Source: Sulfitobacter guttiformis
GTDB lineage: Bacteria > Pseudomonadota > Alphaproteobacteria > Rhodobacterales > Rhodobacteraceae
Direction of reading: 5' to 3'
DNA length: 64,000 bases
Assembly: GCF_003610455.1 (NCBI RefSeq)
Contig: NZ_RAQK01000001.1
Location: 1,116,001 to 1,180,000 of the forward strand
In this document: piece after piece, positions 38,575-47,576 of the stretch
How the letters are laid out: each line of letters starts with the position of its first letter
Position numbering within the stretch: position 1 is the first letter of the stretch
Program-made: the position numbers and the translations under genes
Notes under the pieces: generated by a model
The model's input: only the letters and a program-made list of their open reading frames with translations
The model's database searches: none
Told to the model about the DNA's origin: nothing

Positions 38575-39135
38575 TCAGTGCAATTTTGCGTCTACCTGCG
38601 AAATACCGTCATCGATCAGTTTGTTGGCATCTGCCGCCGTCATCTGCTTGCCAATGATGTCACGAGACGCAGCAATTGCGATCATAACGGCCTGATCACG
38701 GACTTCCTTGATTGCAGCCGCTTGGGCAGAGTCAATCTGCTCTTCGGCAGCCGCAAGACGGCGTTCGACTGAACGGGCCAGATCTAAGCGCGCCTGCTCG
38801 CCGGCGGCAGCAGCTTCCTGCTTTGCCGCGGCAACAATTCGGTCTGCCTGTTCCTGCACTTCTTTTTGCTTGCGCTCATAGGATGCGAGCAACGTCTGTG
38901 CGTCTTCTCGCAGCTTGCGAGCCTCTTCGATCTCGTTCTTGATTCCGTCTGCGCGGCCGTCCAACATACCGGCCATAAGGCTCGGCACTTTGAAATAAAT
39001 AAGGACCGCGATGAACAACAAAAATGCGAGCAGCACAACAAAGTCTGTATTGCCTAGCGAAAAGAACGCACCTTCTGCAGCGAAGGCAGGTGTAGCGCCC
39101 ATAGCTATGAGTACGGATGTGAGTGTTAAACGCAT
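38575..39135 (-). CDS. atpF: F0 ATP synthase subunit b
   Basis: 186 residues. An N-terminal segment (signal-like APAFAAEG then FFSLGNTDFVVLLAFLLFIAVLIYF) anchors it, and a long charged helical domain with heptad-like Ala/Gln/Arg pattern follows, forming the peripheral stalk. Last gene of atpI-atpB-atpE-atpF'-atpF. The F1 genes are elsewhere, as usual in Rhodobacterales. Confidence 0.93.
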   Translation of the reverse strand: MRLTLTSVLIAMGATPAFAAEGAFFSLGNTDFVVLLAFLLFIAVLIYFKVPSLMAGMLDGRADGIKNEIEEARKLREDAQTLLASYERKQKEVQEQADRIVAAAKQEAAAAGEQARLDLARSVERRLAAAEEQIDSAQAAAIKEVRDQAVMIAIAASRDIIGKQMTAADANKLIDDGISQVDAKLH

Positions 39136-39139
39136 GACG

Positions 39140-39703
39140 TTATCCTTTCATCCGTGCGGTTACTGCTGCGGTCACGGTCTTGGCATCTGCCGTACCGCCC
39201 ATAGCTGCAACAATTTCTTTGACCGTATCTTTGGCAACCGCTTTTACGTTTTCCAAAGCTCCGGCACGAATTTCCGAAATCGCGACCTCGGATTCAGCTG
39301 TCTTTGCGGCAATCTGTTTGTCAGCCTTCGTAATGGCTTGATCCAGATCGTCCTGCATTTCGGCCTTCGCCTGAGCAATAATGCGTTGTGCCTCGGCACG
39401 AGCATCAACTAACGCCTGGTCGTATGCCGCTTCGGCATCTGCCGCTTTCGCTTGCAGATCCTCGGCAGCTGCGATGTCATTTGTAATTGTGCCCTGACGC
39501 TCGGCCAGAACAGCAGCAATACGTGGCAGGGCCACACGCGACAGGATCATGTAGATCGCGACCAACGCGAGCAAGAGCCAGAAGATCTGGTTGCCCCATG
39601 TCGAAGGATCGAGTTGCGGCATACCCGCATTACCAGCGCCAGAATGCGTCGCAACGCCAACTGCATCGGCAAGGCCGTCTCCGTGAGTGGTTTCAGTTGC
39701 CAT
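39140..39703 (-). CDS. F0 ATP synthase subunit b'
   Basis: 187 residues. A roughly 40-residue soluble N-terminus precedes a membrane helix ([31 protein letters not shown]) and a long helical stalk rich in Ala/Asp/Glu. Phototrophs and alphaproteobacteria use a b/b' heterodimer. Four nucleotides separate it from atpF. Confidence 0.92.
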   Translation of the reverse strand: MATETTHGDGLADAVGVATHSGAGNAGMPQLDPSTWGNQIFWLLLALVAIYMILSRVALPRIAAVLAERQGTITNDIAAAEDLQAKAADAEAAYDQALVDARAEAQRIIAQAKAEMQDDLDQAITKADKQIAAKTAESEVAISEIRAGALENVKAVAKDTVKEIVAAMGGTADAKTVTAAVTARMKG

Positions 39704-39786
39704 TCCGGCCTCCTGTCAGAATATCGTTATCATGGGACGGACGGAAAACCGTACCGCCCCATGCGTAGTCGTTCTGCGATGGATGC

Positions 39787-40011
39787 TTAGACAGCGAACA
39801 TCAACAGCAGTGCAACGAGGAACGAGAAAATGCCCAGAGCTTCGGCGAACGCGATACCGATGAACAGCGTTGCTGTCTGCGATGCAGCAGCGGAGGGGTT
39901 GCGCAATGCGCCGCCCAAGAAGCTGCTGGCAACATTACCAACACCAATTGCCGCGATGCCGGTGCCGAGTGCCGCAATACCTGCGCCGATGTGTGCGAGT
40001 TGACCTTCCAT
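39787..40011 (-). CDS. atpE: F0 ATP synthase subunit c
   Basis: 74 residues from the ATG at 40011 ([20 protein letters not shown]); upstream in-frame codons overlap atpB. Two hydrophobic helices joined by the polar loop RNPSAA, with the ion-binding Glu57 in [13 protein letters not shown]. It forms the proton-driven c-ring. The Glu without sodium-site residues suggests H+ coupling, an inference. Confidence 0.96.
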   Translation of the reverse strand: MEGQLAHIGAGIAALGTGIAAIGVGNVASSFLGGALRNPSAAASQTATLFIGIAFAEALGIFSFLVALLLMFAV

Positions 40012-40067
40012 GAGAAATCTCCTGTAAATTGGAAGTGGATAGAGAGGCGGATTGCCCCGCCGATTGT

Positions 40068-40826
40068 TCAGTGGTGAGGGTGCAGCGCATCTTTCAGATA
40101 CACGCATGTCAGGATCGTAAAGACGTAGGCCTGAATAAAGGACACAAGGACCTCGAGGCCGTACATTGCAGTGATGCCAAGAATGGCAACAGGCGAAACC
40201 AGTGTCAGCGCGGCGAAGCCGGCGAACACCTTAATCACCGCGTGGCCCGCCATCATGCTGCCCGCAAGACGGACAGAGTGGCTGACTGGGCGCACAAAGT
40301 AGGAAATTAGCTCGATGATAGCCAACGCAGGGCGTAGCGCGAGTGGCGCAGAAGAAACCCAGAACATCCCCAGAAACGATGCGCCGTTCTTTACGAACCC
40401 CAAGATGGTCACACCCAGAAACACGCTCAGCGCCAGCGGGATAGTCACAGCGAAATGTGAGGTTGGCGTAAAGGCTGTGGGGATCAGGCCAAGGAAGTTA
40501 GAAAATACAATAAACATGAACAGAGTCATGACATAGGGAAAGTATTTCACGCCCTCTTTGCCACAAATGTCTTCGACCATCTTATAGATAAAACCATAAG
40601 CCAGTTCGGCCACCGACTGCATCCTGCCCGGAATGACCGAACGTTTGGATGTGCCAACAACCAACAGCAGAAACACCGCAGCAACCGAGAGGCTGGTCCA
40701 GAGCGCCGCGTTGGTGAAGGTAAACCACTGCACCGGACCATCTCCACCCAAAGGTGATACGATGAACTGGTCCATCGGGTGAAAGACCAGACCGCTTTCT
40801 TCTGCGCCGTTAGCTTCTGTTGCCAT
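40068..40826 (-). CDS. atpB: F0 ATP synthase subunit a
   Basis: 252 residues with five or more membrane helices. The essential Arg lies in [22 protein letters not shown], and the [25 protein letters not shown] region is typical. It forms the proton half-channels against the c-ring. A 56-nt gap separates it from atpE. Confidence 0.96.
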   Translation of the reverse strand: MATEANGAEESGLVFHPMDQFIVSPLGGDGPVQWFTFTNAALWTSLSVAAVFLLLVVGTSKRSVIPGRMQSVAELAYGFIYKMVEDICGKEGVKYFPYVMTLFMFIVFSNFLGLIPTAFTPTSHFAVTIPLALSVFLGVTILGFVKNGASFLGMFWVSSAPLALRPALAIIELISYFVRPVSHSVRLAGSMMAGHAVIKVFAGFAALTLVSPVAILGITAMYGLEVLVSFIQAYVFTILTCVYLKDALHPHH

Positions 40827-40837
40827 CTGTCGGCCCC

Positions 40838-41209
40838 TTAACTCTTTTCGTCCGTAACGGACTGTTTTGCCCTGCCCCGATTGGGGACGTATTCAACACC
40901 AGCCTCATCGGCCAGCCGTTTGTCCTGCATTTCCTGCGCGGATCGAAGCATCGTTTTCACTCCGGCCGCGAGACCCAACATAACAAACAGCACCATAAAT
41001 ATGGGCAGCGTTCCAAAGAACAAATCCAGCCCGTACCCGATGCCAAAACCGATCCCAAGACCGGCAACCAGCTCAATCACCATTCGCCACGCCATCTGCG
41101 CTTGTGAATAATGCTCGTCCATCCGTGCTTCAGGCTCTTGCAACCCTTTTGCCGCTGCAATCCTCGCCTTGATCGCAGCCATTTCCGCTTTTCGATCTTG
41201 GTCGTTCAC
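40838..41209 (-). CDS. atpI: ATP synthase protein I
   Basis: 123 residues from a GTG at 41209 (next residues [16 protein letters not shown]), with GGGAG upstream; an upstream in-frame start lacks a ribosome site. Two membrane segments ([24 protein letters not shown] and [21 protein letters not shown]) match AtpI, thought to help c-ring assembly. First gene of the F0 operon. Confidence 0.88.
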   Translation of the reverse strand: MNDQDRKAEMAAIKARIAAAKGLQEPEARMDEHYSQAQMAWRMVIELVAGLGIGFGIGYGLDLFFGTLPIFMVLFVMLGLAAGVKTMLRSAQEMQDKRLADEAGVEYVPNRGRAKQSVTDEKS

Positions 41210-41449
41210 ATGCAGGCTCCCGCTTGGATGTCTTGGCGGATTGGTACTGCGGGCAGCAGTCCGAGTCAACGACAACAGAATATTACATAAGGTATTGTAT
41301 TACATATATTTTTCTATCGGCGAGCTCTAATGTCACAGGTAAATTTGCGGCATTGCGGCGGAATCCGAGAGCATTTGTTATTCAACCAATTAGTTGATCT
41401 TTTGCTTGTGCCGCCTTCCCCGCGCCTGCGAGGCGCGCTATGAACGGCC

Positions 41450-41788
41450 ATGGCTCAAACCCTCGATACAACGTTTGCTGCACTGGCCGATCCTACCCGC
41501 CGCACCATTCTCGCAATGTTGTTGGAGGATGATATGGCCGTAACCGATGTGGCAGAGCCGTTTGATATGTCGTTGGCAGCAATCTCAAAACATCTTGTCG
41601 TTCTAACTGCTGCAGGCCTTATAACCCAAGAGAAACGCGGACGTGTAAAATGGTGCAAGCTCGAGCCGGACGCGCTGCGTGCCGCATCGGTCTGGATGCA
41701 GGGCTTTGGGCAGTTCGAGCCGGTCAACCTCGACGCGTTCGAGCGGTTTCTAGAATCCGAGTTTGGCCAGCACCACCCGCCCGAGTGA
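41450..41788 (+). CDS. ArsR-family transcriptional regulator
   Basis: 112 residues. A winged helix typical of the family: FAALADPTRRTILAMLLEDDMAVTDVAEPFDMSLAAISKHLVVLTAAGLI. No Cys-rich metal site of the ArsR/SmtB kind is visible (no ELCVC motif), so it may sense something other than metals. Terminator downstream at 41809-41833. Confidence 0.88.
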   Translation: MAQTLDTTFAALADPTRRTILAMLLEDDMAVTDVAEPFDMSLAAISKHLVVLTAAGLITQEKRGRVKWCKLEPDALRAASVWMQGFGQFEPVNLDAFERFLESEFGQHHPPE

Positions 41789-41808
41789 TTGCCCCCCCCC
41801 TAACAGCA

Positions 41809-41833
41809 AAAAGGGAGCCAGCGGCCCCCTTTT
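41809..41833 (+). terminator. Terminator after the ArsR-family gene
   Basis: AAAAGGG-A-GCC and GGC-C-CCCTTTT form a stem of ten pairs with one A/C mismatch and a 3-nt loop, with T residues at the end. A 9-nt C run (41792-41800) lies just before it. Confidence 0.7.
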
Positions 41834-41880
41834 CGTAACATGAAAATAGTTACGTCTTAAAAATTTATAGCTGTATTGTC

Positions 41881-41949
41881 TTACAAAACGAACTGAACGA
41901 TCGCCAAAACAATTACAACAAGTCCGACCAAATAGATGATGCCACGCAT
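41881..41949 (-). CDS. 22-residue membrane microprotein
   Basis: Reverse-strand ATG at 41949 to TAA at 41881-41883, 22 residues: MRGIIYLVG at the N-terminus, then a continuous run of Val/Ile/Leu with a single Gln near the end, i.e. one membrane helix after an Arg. An excellent ribosome site AAGGAA lies 7-8 nt ahead. Short proteins of this type recur in roseobacter genomes as far as I recall, but I cannot verify homology here. It sits in the 325-nt gap between the ArsR-family gene and the EamA exporter gene. Confidence 0.6.
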   Translation of the reverse strand: MRGIIYLVGLVVIVLAIVQFVL

Positions 41950-42113
41950 TTTATATTCCTTAGTTCTTATGATGACGCTAATGCGCCTTTGTGATTAAGC
42001 AGACAGGAAACACGAACCAAAACGGAGTTGAGCGTTAAGGAACACTGTGCAGCTTGCCTTCTTTGATGACACAACGTCGCACCGCCCTCTGGGGTTCCCT
42101 CAAGCTAAAATTA

Positions 42114-43022
42114 TTATTGCGCTTTGACTTGTACCGGCGGTCCATCCTCGTCCCTCAGCAGGAGCAGAAGCGCCAACACTGTCAGGACAACCCCCGCAAC
42201 GATGCCAATTGGGGGAAGGCCGTTGCCTAGACCCACCTCCCAGCAGATAACCCATACCGGCACCAGATATGTATAGGCCATCACCTTTGCGGAGGGCAGG
42301 CGCATGGTCGCAAATTGCACCAGAACGAAGGTAATGGAGCTGGCACAAATCGCTACGTATAATATGGTTAACCAAACAAGCGGACGTAAATTCAACCAAT
42401 TTGTCGCGACAATGTCCCGCGCGCCCAGCACCATCAGCAAAATTGCCCCCGCCACTAACGTACCAAAGGCGAATACAAGCGCACTTTCTCCACGGTTCAG
42501 GACGCGCACCAGCGGTGTGTATATCGCGTGAGCTATGCAGCCGAAGAAAAATATCACCTCGCCGCGCCCCACGTCGAAAGCCAGCACAGCAGCCAGATCA
42601 GCGCGAAAAATGACCCACAGCGCGCCCAGTCCCCCGAAGCACAGCGCCATCGCAATGCGCGGCGTCATCCGCTGGCGCAGCAAAAACCAGCCAAAGATCC
42701 CTGCCATTGCAGGCACAAGCGTAAAAACCGCCGCCGAGCTTACCGGCGCCGAAGTCTTGAGCCCCTCGAACATCAGCACAAAATAGATAATGAACAAGCC
42801 GCCCAGCACCAGATATCGCCACGGTGCAGCCAAAGCGCTACGCGGAATCCCGGTCGTTACCATCGCAACAATCCCCAGAACAATCGCTGCAATAACAAAA
42901 CGCACAGCATTAAGCGCCAGCGGCGTAATATCGTTCGCGACCATACCCCCAAGCGAAAAGGAGCCTGCCACGAGGGCAGAGAATAATAACATCGCCAGAT
43001 GCCCCTGCGCCTGCGGCGTCAT
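42114..43022 (-). CDS. EamA-family (DMT superfamily) transporter
   Basis: 302 residues from the ATG at 43022, 7 nt after the LysR stop; a TTG at 43040 is also possible. About ten membrane helices in two EamA repeats (SALVAGSFSLGGMVANDITPLALNAVRF; GCIAHAIYTPLVRVLNRGESALVFAFG). Members export metabolites such as amino acids or purines; substrate unknown. Coupled to the LysR gene immediately upstream, likely its regulator. Confidence 0.85.
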   Translation of the reverse strand: MTPQAQGHLAMLLFSALVAGSFSLGGMVANDITPLALNAVRFVIAAIVLGIVAMVTTGIPRSALAAPWRYLVLGGLFIIYFVLMFEGLKTSAPVSSAAVFTLVPAMAGIFGWFLLRQRMTPRIAMALCFGGLGALWVIFRADLAAVLAFDVGRGEVIFFFGCIAHAIYTPLVRVLNRGESALVFAFGTLVAGAILLMVLGARDIVATNWLNLRPLVWLTILYVAICASSITFVLVQFATMRLPSAKVMAYTYLVPVWVICWEVGLGNGLPPIGIVAGVVLTVLALLLLLRDEDGPPVQVKAQ

Positions 43023-43029
43023 TGCTCCG

Positions 43030-43908
43030 TCACGTGTCAACGTCCCTGATCCGTGATTTCAAAAATCGCACAAGCGCCTGCACTTTTGGTGTACGGTGCA
43101 AGTCGACATGCGTCACCAGCCACACCTGCGAAGCCCACTCCGGCCGCGGGGGGGCCATTTCTACCAGATCTTCGCGCTGCGCCGCGTCAGATGGCGTGAG
43201 AAACCCGATCCCTGCCCCGGCATAGACAGCCAATTTCAATGCGTTCGGGTCATTGCTGCGGAACACGACATTTTCGCGCGGAACATTATCAGCCAGCCAC
43301 CTATAATAGGGCGCACCACTATCAACATCCTCATGCGCCACAAAACGGTGGTTATCAAAATCCCCTGTAAGTCCGGGAGTGCCGTGCGCCGCAACATACG
43401 ACTGAGCTGCATAAAGCCCGATCTGCTGATCCATCAATGGCTGCACTACGTTATCAGGCTGATCCGGCGCACGCCCTGCCCGAATGGCAACATGTGCTTC
43501 TCCATATTCAAGCCGAAACAAGCGCTCGCCCGTAAGATAGCGCACGATCACTGCCGGATAAGCCTCCTGAAACGCCACCAGCACCGGCGCCATACGCGGC
43601 ACCAGCTCGACCAGCGACGTCACGACCAGATCTCCCGATACCCCTGTGCCGCCCCCTTTTATCCTGCTGACCAGCTGGCTGAACTGGTCCTCGGTTGCCT
43701 GCGCCACGCGCAGCAGGTCCTCGCCGGCTTCGGTCGGTGTGTATCCCCGTGCGTGGCGCTGGAACAGCTTGATGCCCAGCCGCGCCTCCAGTGCATCAAT
43801 GTGGCGGATTACGGTCGCATGATGCACACCCAGCTTTTCTGCCGCCCCGCTCACCGTTCCGATGCGCGCCACCTGAAAAGCGGTTTTGATCTCGTCCCAA
43901 TTGTCCAT
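43030..43908 (-). CDS. LysR-family transcriptional regulator
   Basis: 292 residues. N-terminal HTH (FQVARIGTVSGAAEKLGVHHATVIRHIDALEARLGIKLFQRHARGYTPTEAG) and a substrate-binding-like C-terminal domain (GVSGDLVVTSLVELVPRMAPVLVAFQEAYP). The HTH sequence belongs to the subgroup with VHHATVIRHI. It precedes the EamA transporter gene on the same strand; ligand unknown. Confidence 0.92.
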   Translation of the reverse strand: MDNWDEIKTAFQVARIGTVSGAAEKLGVHHATVIRHIDALEARLGIKLFQRHARGYTPTEAGEDLLRVAQATEDQFSQLVSRIKGGGTGVSGDLVVTSLVELVPRMAPVLVAFQEAYPAVIVRYLTGERLFRLEYGEAHVAIRAGRAPDQPDNVVQPLMDQQIGLYAAQSYVAAHGTPGLTGDFDNHRFVAHEDVDSGAPYYRWLADNVPRENVVFRSNDPNALKLAVYAGAGIGFLTPSDAAQREDLVEMAPPRPEWASQVWLVTHVDLHRTPKVQALVRFLKSRIRDVDT

Positions 43909-44038
43909 CGCCCGCCCTGTGCATATACGAACCTTTAACGCCCAACCTTCCTGTCTGTGTTCGAAAATACAAGAGGCAACAGCCTCTTCTACTGTATGGT
44001 TGACTCAAGCGCGCCACACACGTAAAGCAGCTGCAATC

Positions 44039-44111
44039 TCCGGAAGCGAAGCCTTCCGGTCCTGACTGTTGTTCAGGATCGCCTCCAGTCAGCGTATTAC
44101 GCCCACTGGAG
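44039..44111 (+). ncRNA. Hairpin-rich leader or small RNA upstream of ffh
   Basis: Three stems follow in a row: CCGGAAG/CTTCCGG (44040-44059), TCCTGA/TCAGGA (44060-44078), and CTCCAGT/ACTGGAG (44083-44111) with an inner GCGT/ACGC stem. They lie in the 271-nt gap between the divergent LysR gene and ffh, ending 68 nt before the ffh start. I do not see the conserved SRP RNA core (GGTCAGGTCCGGAAGGAAG type), so it is not called 4.5S RNA. It may be an ffh leader or a separate small RNA. Confidence 0.4.
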
Positions 44112-44179
44112 TATTTGTGCATTTTAGCGGGCGTTCCGATATAAGGACCAACCGCAACCGAAAGAAAGGGCTTCCGTCC

Positions 44180-45673
44180 ATGTTCGAGAACCTCAGCGAA
44201 CGCCTGTCAGGCGTCTTTGACCGCCTCACCAAACAGGGCGCGCTGTCTGACGAGGACGTAAAAACCGCCCTGCGCGAAGTTCGCGTAGCACTGCTGGAGG
44301 CGGATGTATCGCTGCCGGTGGCGCGCGATTTCGTAAATGCAGTGCAAGAAAAAGCCACTGGTCAGGCCGTCACCAAATCCATTACCCCGGGCCAGCAAGT
44401 CGTAAAGATCGTGCATGACGCGCTTATCGACGTCCTGAAGGGCGAGGGTGAGCCGGGCGCGCTCAAGATCGACAATGCGCCAGCCCCCATCCTGATGGTT
44501 GGCCTGCAAGGCTCGGGCAAGACCACCACCACCGCCAAATTGGCAAAACGCCTTAAGGATCGGGACGGCAAGCGCGTTTTGATGGCATCACTTGACGTTA
44601 ACCGCCCCGCCGCGATGGAGCAACTGGCGATTCTTGGCATGCAGATCGGCGTTGATACCCTGCCAATCGTCAAAGGCGAAACGCCCGTCCAGATCGCCAA
44701 GCGCACCAAGACCCAAGCGTCACTTGGTGGTTATGACGTCTACATGCTCGACACTGCCGGTCGTCTGAGTATTGACGAAGAGCTGATGGCACAGGTCGAG
44801 CAGGTCCGAGATATCGTCTCACCCCGCGAAACCCTACTGGTCGTCGATGGCCTCACCGGTCAAGACGCCGTGCAGACCGCCGAGAACTTCAATACGCGCA
44901 TTGGAATTTCCGGCGTGGTCCTAACCCGCATGGACGGTGACGGCCGCGGCGGTGCCGCCCTGTCGATGCGCGCCGTAACAGGCAAGCCTATTAAATTTGT
45001 CGGCCTTGGCGAGAAGATGGACGCCCTGGAAACCTTTGAGCCAGAGCGCGTTGCAGGCCGCATCCTTGGCATGGGTGACATCGTCGCCCTTGTTGAAAAG
45101 GCACAGGAGACCATCGAAGCCGAACAAGCCGAGCGGATGATGAAGCGCATGGCTAAGGGGATGTTCAACATGAACGACCTCAAAATGCAGCTCGAACAGA
45201 TGCTCAAGATGGGTGGCATGCAAGGCATGATGGGCATGATGCCAGGCATGGGCAAAATGGCCAAACAGATCAGCGATGCAGGTCTGGACGACAAGATCCT
45301 CAAGCAGCAGATCGCACTAATCAATTCCATGACCAAGAAAGAGCGCGCCAACCCCGCGCTTCTTCAGGCGAGCCGGAAAAAGCGGATCGCCAAGGGCGCA
45401 GGTATGGAGGTCTCTGACGTGAACAAGCTGATGAAAATGCAGCGCCAGATGTCAGACATGATGAAGAAAATGGGCAAAGGCAAAGGCGGCATGATGAAAG
45501 CTGCGATGAAGCAGATGATGGGTGGCAAGGGCGGGATGGACCCCGCCGCAATGGCGCAAGGCATGGACCCGAAAGCATTGGAAGCTGCAGCCAAGCAGAT
45601 GGGCGGCAAACTACCCGGCATGGGTGGCATGGGCCTGCCTTCAGGCCTTTCCGGTTTCGGAAAAAAGAAATGA
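44180..45673 (+). CDS. ffh: Signal recognition particle protein Ffh
   Basis: 497 residues from the ATG at 44180, with AAAGGG upstream. N domain, then G domain with GLQGSGKTT (108-116), DTAGRLSIDEELM, TRMDGDGRGG, and a Met-rich M domain with GMQGMMGMMPGMGKM and an extended Gly/Met/Lys-rich C-terminal tail that binds signal peptides and SRP RNA. Its TGA overlaps the next ATG (ATGA). Confidence 0.97.
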   Translation: MFENLSERLSGVFDRLTKQGALSDEDVKTALREVRVALLEADVSLPVARDFVNAVQEKATGQAVTKSITPGQQVVKIVHDALIDVLKGEGEPGALKIDNAPAPILMVGLQGSGKTTTTAKLAKRLKDRDGKRVLMASLDVNRPAAMEQLAILGMQIGVDTLPIVKGETPVQIAKRTKTQASLGGYDVYMLDTAGRLSIDEELMAQVEQVRDIVSPRETLLVVDGLTGQDAVQTAENFNTRIGISGVVLTRMDGDGRGGAALSMRAVTGKPIKFVGLGEKMDALETFEPERVAGRILGMGDIVALVEKAQETIEAEQAERMMKRMAKGMFNMNDLKMQLEQMLKMGGMQGMMGMMPGMGKMAKQISDAGLDDKILKQQIALINSMTKKERANPALLQASRKKRIAKGAGMEVSDVNKLMKMQRQMSDMMKKMGKGKGGMMKAAMKQMMGGKGGMDPAAMAQGMDPKALEAAAKQMGGKLPGMGGMGLPSGLSGFGKKK

Positions 45674-46002
45674 TCAGCTGCACTGTCCGATATGAAATCG
45701 ACCCTGACAAACTGGCAGAGTTCGAGATTTACGCGAAGGCCTGGCTTACGCTGGTGCGAAAGCTTGGCGGTACCCATCACGGCTACCACATGCCGCATGA
45801 AGGGCCCAATGACATCGCCTATTGCCACTTTTCCTTTGCATCCCTCGCAGAATACGAAGACTACCGGACCCGAATGTGGGACGACCCTGAATGCCTGCGG
45901 GCATACGAGCACGCGAAACGCACAAAATGCATCCGCCGGTTCGACCGCTCCTTTACCAAACCCCTGTTCGAGGGTGCTACAGTGGATGAGTTGGGCCTAT
46001 GA
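45670..46002 (+). CDS. NIPSNAP-family protein
   Basis: 110 residues. A ferredoxin-like alpha+beta NIPSNAP fold: MISCTVRYEIDPDKLAEFEIYAKAW, GGTHHGYHMPHEGPNDIAYCHFSF and RTRMWDDPECLRAYEHAKRT. Function unknown. Start overlaps ffh stop by 4 nt, and chorismate mutase follows 61 nt later. Confidence 0.85.
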   Translation: MISCTVRYEIDPDKLAEFEIYAKAWLTLVRKLGGTHHGYHMPHEGPNDIAYCHFSFASLAEYEDYRTRMWDDPECLRAYEHAKRTKCIRRFDRSFTKPLFEGATVDELGL

Positions 46003-46063
46003 TCATGCTACTGAATACCCGGCACGACTGTCTTTGCGGGATCTGCGCTTTTAGGAGGTTCAT

Positions 46064-46366
46064 ATGACCGATCCTGTCACACTCGCTGCGCAGGTTCTAA
46101 AAGAGCACCGTGCAAGCATTGACCGTCTCGATGCAATCCTCGTCTATACATTGGGCGAGAGGTTTAAGCATACGCAGGCTGTGGGGAAACTCAAAGCCAG
46201 CCACGACCTTCCCCCCTCAGATCCCGCGCGTGAAAAGGCGCAGATCGAGCGGCTCGAAGATTTGGCGAAACAGGCCGATCTGGATCCTGAATTCGCCAAG
46301 AAGTTTCTCAACTTCATCATCGCTGAAGTCATTCAGCATCACAAATATCACGCAGATAAAACCTAA
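46064..46366 (+). CDS. Chorismate mutase (AroQ class)
   Basis: 100 residues, all helical: [39 protein letters not shown] with the usual Arg/Lys catalytic positions, and a C-terminal [16 protein letters not shown] helix. It converts chorismate to prephenate for Phe/Tyr. A strong AGGAGG lies ahead of the ATG. It sits directly before rpsP. Confidence 0.92.
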   Translation: MTDPVTLAAQVLKEHRASIDRLDAILVYTLGERFKHTQAVGKLKASHDLPPSDPAREKAQIERLEDLAKQADLDPEFAKKFLNFIIAEVIQHHKYHADKT

Positions 46367-46379
46367 GGAAAACAATACT

Positions 46380-46781
46380 ATGTCAATGAAAATTCGCCTC
46401 GCCCGCGGTGGTTCCAAGAAACGCCCGTTCTACCGTATCGTTGCAGCTGACAGCCGCATGCCACGTGATGGCCGCTATATCGAAAAGCTGGGCACATATG
46501 CACCCCTGCTGGCCAAAGACAGCGAAGATCGCGTTGTTATGAACGTCGAGCGCATCGAGCACTGGCTGGGTCAGGGCGCACAGCCAACCGAGCGAGTTCA
46601 GCGTATGCTGGAAGCCGCAGGTGTTCGCCCCAAGACAGAGCGCAACAACCCGACAAAAGGCACCCCCGGCAAGAAGGCAACCGCCCGCGTCGAGGAAAAG
46701 GCCGCCAAGGCAGCAGCCGCAGCAGAAGCCGCGAACGCACCAGCCGAGGAAACGCCCGCAGAAGAGACAGCTGCAGAGTAA
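46380..46781 (+). CDS. rpsP: 30S ribosomal protein S16
   Basis: 133 residues from the ATG at 46380 ([26 protein letters not shown]). The first about 80 residues are the S16 fold; the remaining 50 form a Lys/Ala/Glu-rich tail, a common alphaproteobacterial extension (E. coli S16 has 82). First of the rpsP-rimM-trmD-rplS set, here interrupted by unrelated genes. Confidence 0.97.
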   Translation: MSMKIRLARGGSKKRPFYRIVAADSRMPRDGRYIEKLGTYAPLLAKDSEDRVVMNVERIEHWLGQGAQPTERVQRMLEAAGVRPKTERNNPTKGTPGKKATARVEEKAAKAAAAAEAANAPAEETPAEETAAE

Positions 46782-46797
46782 ATTAGGGAAATCCGGC

Positions 46798-47427
46798 ATG
46801 GACACGTTTTCGGATGAGTTCCGTGCCGGGCTGACCGACCTGATGCGCTGGCGCCGCGATGTGCGGCAGTTTCGCACCGATCCGGTGGACGAGGCACTTG
46901 TTCAGGAGTGCCTCGCCACCCTCTCTCTCGCACCCTCTGTAGGTCTTTCCGAGCCGTGGCGCGTAATCCGTGTCCGCTCCGACGTTGCGCGCGCTTCAGC
47001 GCTTAAAAACTTCCAGACCGCTAATGCGAAGGCCCTCGAAGGCTATGACGGCGACAAAGCCTCGCTTTATGCTTCGCTAAAATTATCTGGCATGCGTGAA
47101 GCTCCTGTACATATTGCTATTTTTTGCGATGACGGAACTGCAAAAGGCTCCGGCCTCGGCGCTTCTTCCATGCCGGAAATGCGCCGCTACTCGGTTGTGG
47201 GCGCTGTCACGCTGATGTGGTTGCACGCCCGCACTTTGGGCCTCGGCATCGGCTGGGTCTCTGTGCTAGACCCCGATCTGCTGTGCCGTGATCTTGATAC
47301 ACCACCCGACTGGTCCCTTGTTGCTTACCTTTGCCTTGGCTGGCCACGCGATGTATCCTTGACACCAGAGCTTGAAACAAAAGGCTGGGAGGCCCGCGCC
47401 GCCGCCCTGCACATCGAGGACCGCTGA
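46798..47427 (+). CDS. bluB: 5,6-dimethylbenzimidazole synthase BluB
   Basis: 209 residues from the ATG at 46798. Nitroreductase-like FMN fold with the BluB hallmarks MRWRRDVRQFR, LSLAPSVGLSEPWRVIRV and MPEMRRYSVVGAVTLMWLHARTLGLGIGWVSVL. It cleaves FMNH2 to the lower ligand of vitamin B12. Located inside the ribosomal operon, away from cobC/cbiB at 29.8-31.7 kb. Its stop overlaps the next ATG. Confidence 0.94.
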   Translation: MDTFSDEFRAGLTDLMRWRRDVRQFRTDPVDEALVQECLATLSLAPSVGLSEPWRVIRVRSDVARASALKNFQTANAKALEGYDGDKASLYASLKLSGMREAPVHIAIFCDDGTAKGSGLGASSMPEMRRYSVVGAVTLMWLHARTLGLGIGWVSVLDPDLLCRDLDTPPDWSLVAYLCLGWPRDVSLTPELETKGWEARAAALHIEDR

Positions 47428-47576
47428 TGTTTGGACTACTTAAATTTGTCGCCACCCTGTGCATTGGGGCGGTGCTCGGCTTTCACCTTAACGGGATGTT
47501 GATGCGGGCCGAATGCAGTGCAGGAGAAGGCCAGTGGACCGGCACAATTTGCGTCAATTCGGAGTTACTCCAATGA
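47427..47576 (+). CDS. 49-residue membrane/secreted small protein
   Basis: Starts at the ATG at 47427 that shares its A with the bluB stop and ends at a TGA at 47574-47576 overlapping the rimM ATG by 4 nt. It begins [20 protein letters not shown], one hydrophobic segment, followed by a short hydrophilic tail with two cysteines. The tight coupling on both sides makes it a real gene; function unknown. Confidence 0.72.
   Translation: MFGLLKFVATLCIGAVLGFHLNGMLMRAECSAGEGQWTGTICVNSELLQ

Noticed and set aside
41792..41800. Run of nine C residues as a phase-variable switch
   Set aside because: It lies after the ArsR-family stop, not in a coding region or at promoter spacing.
44039..44111. SRP 4.5S RNA next to ffh
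   Set aside because: The conserved GGAAGGAAGCAGCC-type core is absent despite the attractive position.
45160..45660. Met/Gly-rich repeats at the end of ffh as a separate repetitive element
   Set aside because: They are the normal M domain and tail of Ffh.
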